From: an uncultured Mycoplasmatota bacterium
GTDB taxonomy: Bacteria > Bacillota_I > Bacilli_A > RF39 > UBA660
Assembly: GCA_900543825.1 (NCBI GenBank)
Contig: UQSR01000002.1
Span: 62,001 to 126,000, forward strand
DNA length: 64,000 bases
Direction: 5' to 3'
Shown here: piece by piece, positions 34,186 through 43,389 of the stretch
Numbering within the stretch: position 1 is the stretch's first letter
Layout: each line of letters begins with the position of its first letter
The notes under the pieces: model-generated
Database searches by the model: none
What the model was told of the DNA's origin: nothing
What the model saw: only the letters and a program-made list of their open reading frames with translations
Program-made: the position numbers and the translations under genes

Positions 34186-36948
34186 ATGTCTAATTATGAA
34201 AGTGAAGCAAAATTAGAAAATAGAATGATAGAGCAGCTTAGAAAGCAAGGGTATAGCTATATTGAAATAAATGATGTTAAGGAGTTAGAAAAAAATTTTA
34301 GAAGCCAAGTTAATTTACATAATAAAGTGGAATTAAATGGAAGAGATTTATCGGATAAAGAATTCGAGAAATTAATGATAAAAATATCTGGTAAAAGTAT
34401 TTTTCAATCTGCAAAAGAATTAAGACAAAAGCATGATATAATTCGTGATGATGGCACAGTTGCATATATTGAATTATTTAATACCAAAGAATGGTGTAAA
34501 AATTTATTTCAAGTTACTAATCAAACTACAGTTGAAGGAAAATATGTTAACAGATATGATGTAACAATTCTCATTAATGGCCTCCCATTAATTCAAATTG
34601 AATTAAAGCGAAGAGGCATTGACATGAAGGAAGCTTTTGATCAAATTAAGAGATATAAAAACCATTCCTACAATGGATTATACAGATTTATTCAATTATT
34701 TGTAATTAGTAATGGTGTTGATACAAAATATTTTGCAAATGGAGATCAAGAATTAAATTATGGGTTTACTTTTTATTGGACCGATGTAAATAATGACAGA
34801 ATTACTAATTTGGAACAGTTTTGTACTTTCTTTTTAGATAGGTGCCATGTTGCCAAAATGATAGCAAGATATATGATAATAAACGAAACAGAAAAAATGC
34901 TCATGGTAATGAGACCTTATCAAGTATATGCAGTTGAAAATATTGTTGATAGAGCAATAAATACAAGTAATAATGGTTATGTATGGCATACGACAGGTTC
35001 AGGAAAAACAATAACGTCTTTCAAAACTAGTCAAATTTTATCTTTAGAGCCGTCTATTAATCAAGTGTTTTTTCTAGTAGATAGAAAAGATTTAGACAAA
35101 CAGACATTGGATGAATTTAATAAATTTGATCCTGGTTGCGTTGATATGACAAATGAGACATTTAAATTAGTTCAACAAATTAAAGATAGTACAAAGCCTT
35201 TGATAATTACAACCATTCAAAAAATGGCCAATGCTTGTTCTAACCCAAGATATGCCACTGTAATGGAAAAATATAAAGATAAAAAGACAGTGTTTATAAT
35301 AGACGAGTGTCATAGAAGTCAATTTGGAGATATGCATAAACAAATTGCTAAAACATTTACAAATGCACAGTATTTTGGATTTACAGGAACACCAAGATTT
35401 GAAGAAAACAGGAGTCAAGATGGTAGAAGTACAGCAGACATTTTCGAAAAATGTTTACATACATATCTAATTAAAGATGCAATTAACGATGGAAATGTTT
35501 TGGGATTTTCTGTTGACTATGTTAAAACAATCGAAAGCAGCATTGATGACAGTAATGATGAAAGAGTACAAGCTATAGATACTGATGAAGTGTTCATAGA
35601 TGATACAAGAATTATAATGGTAGCACAGCATATTATAGAACACCATAATATTAAAACAAGAGATAGAAAGTATAATTCTTTATTTGCAGTTTCATCTATT
35701 CCAATGCTTACAAAATATTATAATACATTTAAAAAGCTTGATCATAATTTGAAAATTGGAGCAATATTCACTTTTGGTGCAAATGAAAATTTAGATAATA
35801 AAGAAGAACATTCGAGAGATGTACTTGAACGAATAATAAAAGATTATAATAAAATGTATAATACTAATTTTACTACAAATAGTTTTGATGCCTATTTTAG
35901 AGATGTTTGTAAGAAAATTAAAAATACAGATATTGATATAGTAATTGTAGTAGATATGTTGTTAACAGGATTTGATGCGAAAAGATTAAACACTTTGTAC
36001 ATTGATAAGCCATTAAAGTTTCATAGTTTAATTCAAGCATTTTCAAGAACAAATAGAGTTGAATCAGATACTAAACCATTTGGCAATATTGTATGTTATG
36101 ATTTACCATCTAAATTTAGAGTAGATGAAGCAGTAAAATTATTTTCTCAAACAGATAGAACAGATACCGTTATTATGGCACCGTATTCTGATTATTTAGA
36201 AAAGTATATAAAAGCAGTTAATTATCTTCAAACCATCGCTCCAAATATTGATAGTATTCAAAAGTTGGAACAAGAGGGAAATGAAGAAAATTTAAAAAAG
36301 TTTATACTAGCATTTAGAGAAGTAGCAAAAATATTAGTAAGTTTAAAAACATTTAATGAATTTGACATGAATGATGAAAAAATGCCTATGGCATCGCAAA
36401 TGTTTGAAGATTATAAAAGTAAGTATTATGAAATATATAGGAAGCTAGCAACATCCAAAGAAAAAAGTTCGATTTTAAGTGATATTAGTTTTTCACTAGA
36501 ATTAATTCAAACAGATAAAATAAATGTTTCTTACATATTAAACCTAATTAGAAATGTTGATTTAACAAACGAAGAACAAAAACAAAAAGATATAGATGAT
36601 ATAGAATCAAAATTAGTCAATGTAACAGATGATGAGTTATTCCTAAAATTAGATTTAATTAAAAGATTCTTATCAAATGTATTGCCAACTTTAAAACCAG
36701 AAGATTCAATAGATGATGCATTTAACAGTCACATGAATAAAGAAAGACAGAAAGAAATAGAAAAATTTGCCAAGGAAAATGATATTGATTTAGAAGTATT
36801 ACAAGCAGTAATTGATGAATTTGAATATAGTGGAATATTCCCAAATGAAATGATAGGAAAGTCAATTCATGCCCCATTCTTAAAGAAGATATCATTAATT
36901 GATAATGTAAAAGTATTTATAAAGAATCTTTCAAGAAAGTATTTATAG
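34186..36948 (+). CDS. hsdR: Type I restriction enzyme, motor/nuclease subunit HsdR
   Basis: The 920-residue subunit has an N-terminal nuclease core (LPLIQIELKRRG, with the E-x-K of PD-(D/E)XK), a Walker A (TTGSGKT), a DEAD-like box (DECHRSQFG), motif III (FTGTP) and a second RecA-like domain (VDMLLTGFDAKRLNTLYIDK; QAFSRTNR). It translocates DNA and cuts at a distance when the site is unmethylated. hsdM follows 9 bases downstream behind AGGAGG, so they form one operon. Confidence 0.95.
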   Translation: MSNYESEAKLENRMIEQLRKQGYSYIEINDVKELEKNFRSQVNLHNKVELNGRDLSDKEFEKLMIKISGKSIFQSAKELRQKHDIIRDDGTVAYIELFNTKEWCKNLFQVTNQTTVEGKYVNRYDVTILINGLPLIQIELKRRGIDMKEAFDQIKRYKNHSYNGLYRFIQLFVISNGVDTKYFANGDQELNYGFTFYWTDVNNDRITNLEQFCTFFLDRCHVAKMIARYMIINETEKMLMVMRPYQVYAVENIVDRAINTSNNGYVWHTTGSGKTITSFKTSQILSLEPSINQVFFLVDRKDLDKQTLDEFNKFDPGCVDMTNETFKLVQQIKDSTKPLIITTIQKMANACSNPRYATVMEKYKDKKTVFIIDECHRSQFGDMHKQIAKTFTNAQYFGFTGTPRFEENRSQDGRSTADIFEKCLHTYLIKDAINDGNVLGFSVDYVKTIESSIDDSNDERVQAIDTDEVFIDDTRIIMVAQHIIEHHNIKTRDRKYNSLFAVSSIPMLTKYYNTFKKLDHNLKIGAIFTFGANENLDNKEEHSRDVLERIIKDYNKMYNTNFTTNSFDAYFRDVCKKIKNTDIDIVIVVDMLLTGFDAKRLNTLYIDKPLKFHSLIQAFSRTNRVESDTKPFGNIVCYDLPSKFRVDEAVKLFSQTDRTDTVIMAPYSDYLEKYIKAVNYLQTIAPNIDSIQKLEQEGNEENLKKFILAFREVAKILVSLKTFNEFDMNDEKMPMASQMFEDYKSKYYEIYRKLATSKEKSSILSDISFSLELIQTDKINVSYILNLIRNVDLTNEEQKQKDIDDIESKLVNVTDDELFLKLDLIKRFLSNVLPTLKPEDSIDDAFNSHMNKERQKEIEKFAKENDIDLEVLQAVIDEFEYSGIFPNEMIGKSIHAPFLKKISLIDNVKVFIKNLSRKYL

Positions 36949-36957
36949 GAGGATATA

Positions 36958-38520
36958 ATGTCAAGAGAAGAAAAACAACAAACTCAGCAAGCAGAGTTAC
37001 AAAAACAATTATGGAGCATTGCTAATACCTTAAGAGGTAATATGGATGCTAATGATTTTAAAAATTATATTTTAGGACTAATATTCTACAGATATTTGTC
37101 TGAAAATCTTGTTAATTATGTTGAAAGAACATTATTAAAAGATGATGGGATAAGTTATGTAGATGCATGGAAAAAAGATGAATATAGAGATGAATTAAAA
37201 AGATATTTAATAGAAGATTCTAATATGGGATATTTCATTGAAGCGGATAACTTATGGAGTGAATTAATATATAAAATTCAAACAGGTAAATTTGATATTT
37301 CAATGTTATCAAAAGCAATTAATTCTATATCAGACTCGACATTGGGTAATGAATCTGAAGATGATTTTGAAAACTTATTTGAAGATATGGATTTGAATAA
37401 TTCTAAATTGGGTAGAGGTGAGGCAGAAAGAACTAAGCTGATTTCAACAATAATGTTAAAAATAAATGATATTGACTTTCACCATGAAGATGCTGAAATT
37501 GATGTCTTAGGTGATGCTTATGAATATTTAATATCAAACTTTGCAGCCTCAGCAGGTAAAAAAGCAGGAGAGTTTTATACACCACAACAAGTATCAAGAA
37601 TATTAGCAAAATTAGTTACTATAAATAAAAGTAAAATACAAAGTGTTTATGATCCGACATGTGGTTCTGGTTCCTTACTATTGAGAGTAGGTAAAGAAGC
37701 AAAAGTTAGTTCATACTATGGACAAGAGTTTAATTCTACAACTTACAACTTAGCGAGAATGAATATGCTATTACATGGAATATCATTTAAACATTTTGAT
37801 ATAAAAAATGCAGATACATTAGAAAATCCAAAACACAAAGATATGAAATTTGATGCAATTGTGGCTAATCCTCCATATTCAGCACAATGGAGTGCAGATC
37901 CTAAGTTTATGGAAGATGAAAGATTTAGTGCCTATGGGAAATTAGCACCAAAGTCTAAAGCAGATTTTGCGTTTATTCAACATATGATTTATCAATTATC
38001 TGACAACGGAACAATGGCAGTTGTTCTTCCACATGGCGTTTTATTTAGGGGAGCATCAGAAGGTACAATAAGAGAATATCTAATAAAAGAAAAAAATTAT
38101 TTAGATGCTGTTATAGGATTACCTGCAAATATATTTTTTGGAACCAGTATTCCAACTTGTATATTAGTATTTAAAAAATGTAGAGAGAATGAAGATAATA
38201 TTCTATTTATTGATGCTTCTAAAGATTTTGAACCTGGAAAAAATCAAAATAGATTAAGAGATGAAGATGTAGATAAAATTATTGAAACATATAAAAATAG
38301 AGTGGAAATAGAAAAATATTGCCATGTTGCTCCATTAAGTGAAATAGCGGAAAATGAATATAATTTAAATATTCCTAGATATATAGATACATTTGAAGAA
38401 GAAGAAGAAATAGATATTAAGGCAGTACAACAAGATTTAAAGCAAATAGATAAAGAAATAGCAGAGGTAGATAAAGAACTTAATGTATATCTAAAAGAAC
38501 TGGGTTTAGATGAAATATAA
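36958..38520 (+). CDS. hsdM: Type I DNA adenine methyltransferase subunit HsdM
   Basis: The 520-residue N6-adenine methyltransferase has the N-terminal helical HsdM domain (LWSIANTLRGNMDANDFKNY), the SAM motif DPTCGSGSLL and the catalytic NPPYS. A C-terminal coiled coil probably contacts HsdS. It is followed not by hsdS but by an overlapping gene for an unknown protein; the hsdS genes lie beyond, one on each strand. Confidence 0.96.
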   Translation: MSREEKQQTQQAELQKQLWSIANTLRGNMDANDFKNYILGLIFYRYLSENLVNYVERTLLKDDGISYVDAWKKDEYRDELKRYLIEDSNMGYFIEADNLWSELIYKIQTGKFDISMLSKAINSISDSTLGNESEDDFENLFEDMDLNNSKLGRGEAERTKLISTIMLKINDIDFHHEDAEIDVLGDAYEYLISNFAASAGKKAGEFYTPQQVSRILAKLVTINKSKIQSVYDPTCGSGSLLLRVGKEAKVSSYYGQEFNSTTYNLARMNMLLHGISFKHFDIKNADTLENPKHKDMKFDAIVANPPYSAQWSADPKFMEDERFSAYGKLAPKSKADFAFIQHMIYQLSDNGTMAVVLPHGVLFRGASEGTIREYLIKEKNYLDAVIGLPANIFFGTSIPTCILVFKKCRENEDNILFIDASKDFEPGKNQNRLRDEDVDKIIETYKNRVEIEKYCHVAPLSEIAENEYNLNIPRYIDTFEEEEEIDIKAVQQDLKQIDKEIAEVDKELNVYLKELGLDEI

Positions 38521-39139
38521 TATTGATATTGCAAATATAAATACATATCCCAAAGAACTTATTGATGCAATATATACTAAATCAGATATTGAGATTGGTA
38601 AAGTATTATGTAATTGTAACTTATTATGTTTTCATTTTACAAGGCTAATTTCAATAAATGATGTTAAGGAAAAAGGAATAATAAAATTAAATTTTGATAA
38701 ATACATTTCTTATTTTTATGATGTATATAAATCAAGAATTAATGACGAGAGTAATTTAGAAAAATTTATACATGATTTAAAAGATTCATCAAGAGAGTTT
38801 GCCGAAAGAAATAATAGAATTTCTTTTGTTGCTGGATATAATCAACATATTTTTAGTGATTATTCATACTATTCTGAATTTTTTGGTGGAGAATATATAG
38901 AAATGATTAGTAGAAAATATAATAATATTAATTTGAATTTAAGAAAAATAGGGATACCATGTGTTGTAAAATTTATAGTTCCCGTAAAAATTATAAAAAA
39001 ACAAAAATTTTTAAACTTTGATTTGCTCATTAACCGTGTAAAAAATAATGTGTTAAACAATGATAATGAATGTATGGAGTTATATACATATAATTATGAC
39101 ATACCAGCAACAAATATATTGGAAATTAATGAATTATAA
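38510..39139 (+). CDS. Unknown protein translationally coupled to hsdM
   Basis: This 209-residue protein overlaps the end of hsdM by 11 bases. It has no signal peptide or membrane helix. CNLLCFHFTRLISINDVKEKGI recalls the start of ADP-ribosyltransferase-like folds (a His, then a Thr-Arg, then a helix ending in Gly), and GEYIE could be a later catalytic-type motif, but this is a loose visual resemblance. It could be a modulator, an anti-toxin-like partner or an independent effector of the restriction system. I recognise no family. Confidence 0.65.
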   Translation: MKYNIDIANINTYPKELIDAIYTKSDIEIGKVLCNCNLLCFHFTRLISINDVKEKGIIKLNFDKYISYFYDVYKSRINDESNLEKFIHDLKDSSREFAERNNRISFVAGYNQHIFSDYSYYSEFFGGEYIEMISRKYNNINLNLRKIGIPCVVKFIVPVKIIKKQKFLNFDLLINRVKNNVLNNDNECMELYTYNYDIPATNILEINEL

Positions 39140-39142
39140 AAG

Positions 39143-39172
39143 GACTTATACAAACATATTTTGCATAAGTCC
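39143..39172 (-). repeat. Inverted repeat 3 (left copy), hsdS 3' end and terminator
   Basis: This 30-bp segment is the reverse complement of 42612-42641 with one mismatch. It spans the last codons of the minus-strand hsdS and itself folds into a terminator hairpin (GACTTAT with ATAAGTC). Confidence 0.85.
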
Positions 39173-40315
39173 TTTTTTAAATTGCACAAGTTTTTCTAGT
39201 TTTTTTTCTTCAATTTGTATTTTATTAATTATGACATTAATATATTTTGAATATTTAATCTGTTCTTCCATTTTTGGTAATAAAATATATATAGTTTTAA
39301 ATTTTGTGATACTTAATGCATACCTTGTGCCACCTTCTTTAGTAGACAAAATTTTATTTTTAAAACTACCATTTTCATTTATATAATATACGAAATAAGT
39401 TTTATTTACTAAGTTTTTTTTAATATTAAAAACCGGATATGCAGGGCTTACTATACCGATATCAGTGATATCTTGTATATTAAAATGAAATTCACCAGTA
39501 TCACTCATAGACCTATAAGTAATAAGTCCTTTAGGAATTATCTTATATCCTGTATTATTATTACTTGCTGCCCGTTTATTAAAATACTCGTTTTGAAATA
39601 TTATGCCATTAGCAGTAGATGATAATACTTTGTATTGATTATTTTCAGTTGTTTTATCATTGTATTCAATTATTAAATTTTCTACTTTATATTCATCAGT
39701 GCAGTTTGAAAAAATAAATTTATTTAGTCCCTTTTTAAATAACTTAAGGTCTTCAATTTTTTTACTTTGTAATTCTATTTTTTTATCTAGTAATGATAGA
39801 AAATTTGCTACCTTAAGTTGTTCTTCTTTAAGTGGAATATTTAGCTTAACACTATATACTAACTCACTGCTGATATTGCTTACAACACCACCAGCAGATA
39901 AAGTTTTATACTGCTTTTGAATAAGTGGAGAACTCATAAAATGATACAAATATTCTTTATTTAATAATTTTTCATAATCTCTAACTACGAACCATCCATC
40001 GTGAATACATCCATCAAGATTCAAAATATAAGGCCTTCCAAAACTCATAGAATTGGAAAGAATTATCTCTCCCTTATAAACTTTTCTAGATTTTTTTGCT
40101 CCTTCTTTAGTGATTTTTTCTGATGTACTCTTTATATAAGTTTCATTCGGAGAAACATCTCCAATTTTAATCCAGTTAACACTATCTTCTGATTTAGTAA
40201 TAAAATTAACAATGGGTCTAGGAGAACCTCCCCTATATAGTTTTGCAACATCATTAAACTTATATGCTTTATATTCATCATTAAATTCTTTAAATCTTAA
40301 TTTAGGGACATTCAT
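39146..40315 (-). CDS. hsdS: Type I specificity subunit HsdS, minus-strand copy
   Basis: The 389-residue protein has two target-recognition domains, each beginning after a conserved stretch (start: NVPKLRFKEFNDEY), separated and ended by coiled coils (LLDKKIELQSKKIEDLKLFKKG, about 170-195; EEKKLEKLVQFKKGLMQNMFV at the end). It is convergent to hsdM and head to head with a second hsdS. The conserved parts match the other copy while both recognition domains differ. A TATAAT lies upstream. It is probably the expressed specificity gene in this orientation. Confidence 0.93.
   Translation of the reverse strand: MNVPKLRFKEFNDEYKAYKFNDVAKLYRGGSPRPIVNFITKSEDSVNWIKIGDVSPNETYIKSTSEKITKEGAKKSRKVYKGEIILSNSMSFGRPYILNLDGCIHDGWFVVRDYEKLLNKEYLYHFMSSPLIQKQYKTLSAGGVVSNISSELVYSVKLNIPLKEEQLKVANFLSLLDKKIELQSKKIEDLKLFKKGLNKFIFSNCTDEYKVENLIIEYNDKTTENNQYKVLSSTANGIIFQNEYFNKRAASNNNTGYKIIPKGLITYRSMSDTGEFHFNIQDITDIGIVSPAYPVFNIKKNLVNKTYFVYYINENGSFKNKILSTKEGGTRYALSITKFKTIYILLPKMEEQIKYSKYINVIINKIQIEEKKLEKLVQFKKGLMQNMFV
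39734..39753 (-). repeat. Inverted repeat 2 (left copy), central hsdS region
   Basis: Twenty bases identical, inverted, to 42031-42050, within a longer similar segment encoding the central coiled coil. Recombination here would exchange the first recognition domains. Confidence 0.8.
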
Positions 40316-40348
40316 TTAATCACCACTTTTCAAATCCTTAAGTTTAAT
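40275..40348 (-). repeat. Inverted repeat 1 (left copy), hsdS 5' end
   Basis: This 74-bp segment matches the reverse complement of 41448-41521 at 68 positions, with a perfect 32-bp core covering codons for PKLRFKEFNDE. It includes the ribosome site and start codon of the minus-strand hsdS. Confidence 0.88.
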
Positions 40349-40373
40349 AAAAAGTTACTAAACATCTAATATA

Positions 40374-40404
40374 ATTATATCACATATTTTCAAAATTTTA
40401 TCAA
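40374..40404 (-). promoter_or_regulatory. Probable promoter of the minus-strand hsdS, inside the invertible segment
   Basis: Read on the minus strand: TTGATA (40404-40399), a long 19-base spacer, TATAAT (40379-40374). It lies outside repeat 1 on the recombinase side, so inversion at repeat 1 would move it to the other hsdS. Confidence 0.4.
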
Positions 40405-40416
40405 AAAAAGAAAAAG

Positions 40417-41388
40417 TTACATATTTACTTTTTCTTGGAATATTTTACTTATTAAATCTATACATTTTTTCTTTTGAGAGTATCTTGGATGAACATATAA
40501 GTTCAATGTTATATTAACATTTGAATGTCCTAATAATTCACTAACTGTTTTATAATCACATCCTAGTGATATACAATTCGTTGCGAATGTATGCCTTAAT
40601 GAATGAAAATTAAATTGCTTTATTTTTAACTCCTTTAATATTTTATTAAAATATTTTCTATACGTTCTGGGCTCTATATATTTATCTGAATTTGACAAAA
40701 TATAATTATTTTTATCTGACCTTATATTTTTTAATATTTCTAAAAATTCTTTATTAATTGGTATCTCTCTGTTGGCGTTTTTAGTTTTAGGTGAAGTTAT
40801 AATAATTTTAGAAATACATTCATTTTTGTCTTTGACATAAATTCTTTGTACTGTTTTTGATATATATAACTTATTATTTTTAAAGTCTATATCTTTCCAT
40901 TGTAAGGCACATAGCTCACCAATTCTTATTCCTGAATATAATGAAATTAAAACCCCTATATTTTTAGGCGTACGATTATTTAAAACATAATTAGTTATTT
41001 TATTTTGTTCTTGTTTTGTAAGTATATAGATATTCTTTTCTTTATCATCTCTGGGATAATTAAATGACAATTCAATATGCTTTATTTTTCCTTCATTTAT
41101 GCCTTTTTTTATACTTCCTTTAACAACGATTGTAATATCTTTAATTGTTTTTTCTGATAATCCACCATTATTATCTTTACGCCCATTTTTAGATAATTCT
41201 AATAAAAAGTCTTGTATAATTTTATGATTTAATTCGTTTAGTTTGTAACCACCTAATTTTGGTATTATATGATTAAAAACAATATTAGAATAATTAGCAT
41301 ATGTTGATTCTTTGACATAATCTTTTTTTTCAACAAGCCACGTATAAACCCAATCTTTGTAAAATATTTTTTTTGATTTTATAATCAT
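40417..41388 (-). CDS. Tyrosine site-specific recombinase of the hsdS inversion locus
   Basis: The 323-residue integrase-family protein has a SAM-like core-binding domain (WVYTWLVEKKDYVKESTYANY) and a catalytic domain with R in SGIRIGELCAL, HSLRHTFAT (H-x-x-R), LLGHSN and the nucleophile in LNLYVHP. It lies between two inverted hsdS genes, like the recombinases that shuffle type I specificity genes in streptococci and other Firmicutes. It is therefore the likely inversion enzyme. No att-flanked phage remnants are seen beside it. Confidence 0.92.
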   Translation of the reverse strand: MIIKSKKIFYKDWVYTWLVEKKDYVKESTYANYSNIVFNHIIPKLGGYKLNELNHKIIQDFLLELSKNGRKDNNGGLSEKTIKDITIVVKGSIKKGINEGKIKHIELSFNYPRDDKEKNIYILTKQEQNKITNYVLNNRTPKNIGVLISLYSGIRIGELCALQWKDIDFKNNKLYISKTVQRIYVKDKNECISKIIITSPKTKNANREIPINKEFLEILKNIRSDKNNYILSNSDKYIEPRTYRKYFNKILKELKIKQFNFHSLRHTFATNCISLGCDYKTVSELLGHSNVNITLNLYVHPRYSQKKKCIDLISKIFQEKVNM

Positions 41389-41447
41389 TAATTTTTCCTC
41401 CTTCTATAATAATTATACAAAAAAATATAATTGCATGCTTTTTAAGT

Positions 41448-41521
41448 ATTAAACTTGAGGGCTTGAAAAGTGGTGATAAAATGAACGTTCCTAAATTAAG
41501 ATTTAAAGAATTTAATGATGA
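41448..41521 (+). repeat. Inverted repeat 1 (right copy), hsdS 5' end
   Basis: Partner of 40275-40348; 68 of 74 positions match. It carries the ribosome site GTGGTGAT and the start of the plus-strand hsdS. Confidence 0.88.
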
Positions 41522-42638
41522 GTGGATTAGTTATAAATTTTATGATTTAGTTTCCATTATAAATGGTCAAGTTGATCCAAACAAAAAAGAATATTGTAAT
41601 TTACCACATATTGGTCCTGGTAATATTGAAAAAGAAACAGGAAGGTTATTAGAATATAATTTAGCAAAAGATGATAAATTAATAAGTTCAAAATATCTAT
41701 TCAATGAAAAATCTGTAATTTATGGCAAAATAAATCCTCATTTTGCAAAGGTTTGTTATCCAAAATTTGTAGGGTTATGTAGTGCAGATGCATATCCAAT
41801 TAATCCAATAGAAGAAAAATTAACATCAACCTTTCTTTTATATTTATTATTAAATCCTAAATTTACTAAATTTGCTACTTCGGTCTCAATGAGAACAGGA
41901 ATGCCTAAAATAAACAGAGATGAATTAGGCATATATAAATTTATAATTCCTAAAATAAATGAACAAATAAAAATTGGAAAAACATTAGAATTATTAGATA
42001 AAAAAATAGAACTTCAATCAAAGAAAATTAAAGACCTTAAGTTATTTAAATTGTACATGGAAAATCAATTTATTTTTAAAGATGATGCTTCATATATTGA
42101 ATACAAGTTAAGAGATATTTTAATTGAAGGGAATAAAACACCTGTGGCAGATACAAGTAAATATCAAAAACTTACCATTAAATTAAATTTAAAAGGTTTA
42201 GAATTTAATGAATCTCAAAAAGAAATGTCTGATAAAAGGCCTTTTTACGTCAGAGATGAAAACGAATTAATTATAGGAAAACAAAATTATTTTAATGGAA
42301 GTATTGCCATAGTAAATAAAAAATATGCGGGCGGAATTTGTTCAAATGCAATAATGAGTTTTAAAGCAAAAGATGGATTCGATATTAAATATATCTACTT
42401 ATATTTATCACAAAAATCTTATATGAAACAAAGAGAATTTTTAGCAAATGGAACTGGACAAAAAGAATTATCTGAAAAAGAATTTTTAAATTTTAGCATT
42501 AGAATACCATCTGATAATAAAGTTAAAAAAATAATCAAAAATGTTAATTGTATATCTAAAAAAATATTACTAGAAGAAAATAAATTAAATAAATTAATAG
42601 AACTTAAAAGGGGACTTATGCAAGATATGTTTGTATAA
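41481..42638 (+). CDS. hsdS: Type I specificity subunit HsdS, plus-strand copy
   Basis: This 385-residue protein is built like the minus-strand HsdS: the same opening NVPKLRFKEFNDE, a first recognition domain, coiled coil (LLDKKIELQSKKIKDLKLFK), a second recognition domain and the closing KLIELKRGLMQDMFV. Both recognition domains differ from the other copy. I start at 41481 to match the other gene; an in-frame ATG 18 bases upstream is less likely. Upstream promoter elements look poorer than for the minus copy, so it may be silent in the present orientation. Confidence 0.92.
   Translation: MNVPKLRFKEFNDEWISYKFYDLVSIINGQVDPNKKEYCNLPHIGPGNIEKETGRLLEYNLAKDDKLISSKYLFNEKSVIYGKINPHFAKVCYPKFVGLCSADAYPINPIEEKLTSTFLLYLLLNPKFTKFATSVSMRTGMPKINRDELGIYKFIIPKINEQIKIGKTLELLDKKIELQSKKIKDLKLFKLYMENQFIFKDDASYIEYKLRDILIEGNKTPVADTSKYQKLTIKLNLKGLEFNESQKEMSDKRPFYVRDENELIIGKQNYFNGSIAIVNKKYAGGICSNAIMSFKAKDGFDIKYIYLYLSQKSYMKQREFLANGTGQKELSEKEFLNFSIRIPSDNKVKKIIKNVNCISKKILLEENKLNKLIELKRGLMQDMFV
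42031..42050 (+). repeat. Inverted repeat 2 (right copy), central hsdS region
   Basis: Identical, inverted, to 39734-39753. Confidence 0.8.
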
Positions 42639-42648
42639 GTCTTTTTTT
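42612..42648 (+). repeat. Inverted repeat 3 (right copy), hsdS 3' end and terminator
   Basis: Inverted match to 39143-39172 with one mismatch. GACTTAT pairs with ATAAGTC and is followed by seven T, so this end also terminates transcription. Confidence 0.85.
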
Positions 42649-42726
42649 CATACCTTACAAACTTGTAATATAAAATCCATCAATATAATGATATAATAGA
42701 ACTATAGAAAGAAGGAAATATAATAT

Positions 42727-43389
42727 ATGAAAAAGATAATGATAATTGAAGATGATACCATAATATCTAAAGAATTATATGAATTACTATTAAATGCTGG
42801 CTATGAAGCATTAATACTAAAAGACTTTTCAAATGCCAAAGAAGAAATATTAAAAAGTAATATAGACCTAATTCTCTTAGATATAAATATCCCATATCAA
42901 AATGGTGAGCAGTTACTTAAAGAAATAAGGAAAGAATCAAATGTTCCCGTAATAATGGTAACCTCAAGAGCAAATGAAACCGATGAAATATTATCCATCT
43001 CTTATGGAGCAGACGATTACATAACCAAGCCTTATAGCCCAACCATTCTATTACTAAGAATACAAAATATCTTTAAAAGATTAGATAATAGTACTGAAGT
43101 ACTAAAATATAAAGATTTAGAAGTCTCGCCATCACGAGGCACCTTATCTGGTAGTAACAAAGAATTAGAACTAACCAAAAATGAAATGCTAATCTTTCAG
43201 CACCTATTAAATAACCAAAATAGAATTGTATCACGAGATGAACTAATGACCATTCTTTGGAATAATGAAGAATACATAAATGATAATGCTCTAACCGTAA
43301 ATATAAGTAGACTAAGAAGTAAACTAGAGGACTTTGGTTATCCAAATGCCATAGAAACAAGAAAAGGACAAGGATATATACTATTATGA
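42727..43389 (+). CDS. bceR: OmpR-family response regulator, BceR type
   Basis: In this 220-residue protein the receiver domain has the acidic pair EDD, the phospho-acceptor in LILLDINIPYQNG (about Asp52), the Thr/Ser in MVTSRA and the Lys in ITKPYSP. A C-terminal winged helix (LTKNEMLIFQHLLNN...VNISRLRSKLE) binds DNA. It overlaps the kinase gene by four bases and lies next to a BceAB transporter, the usual peptide-antibiotic resistance module. Confidence 0.9.
   Translation: MKKIMIIEDDTIISKELYELLLNAGYEALILKDFSNAKEEILKSNIDLILLDINIPYQNGEQLLKEIRKESNVPVIMVTSRANETDEILSISYGADDYITKPYSPTILLLRIQNIFKRLDNSTEVLKYKDLEVSPSRGTLSGSNKELELTKNEMLIFQHLLNNQNRIVSRDELMTILWNNEEYINDNALTVNISRLRSKLEDFGYPNAIETRKGQGYILL

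Noticed and set aside
40417..41388. Tyrosine recombinase as the integrase of a prophage or integrative element
   Set aside because: It lies exactly between inverted hsdS copies sharing repeats, with no phage structural, excision or relaxase genes nearby; an inversion enzyme explains the context better.
28085..42641. Defence region as an element with direct-repeat attachment sites
   Set aside because: I found no matching direct repeats or tRNA target at its borders; the HP hairpins at the left edge have no counterpart immediately after the right hsdS.
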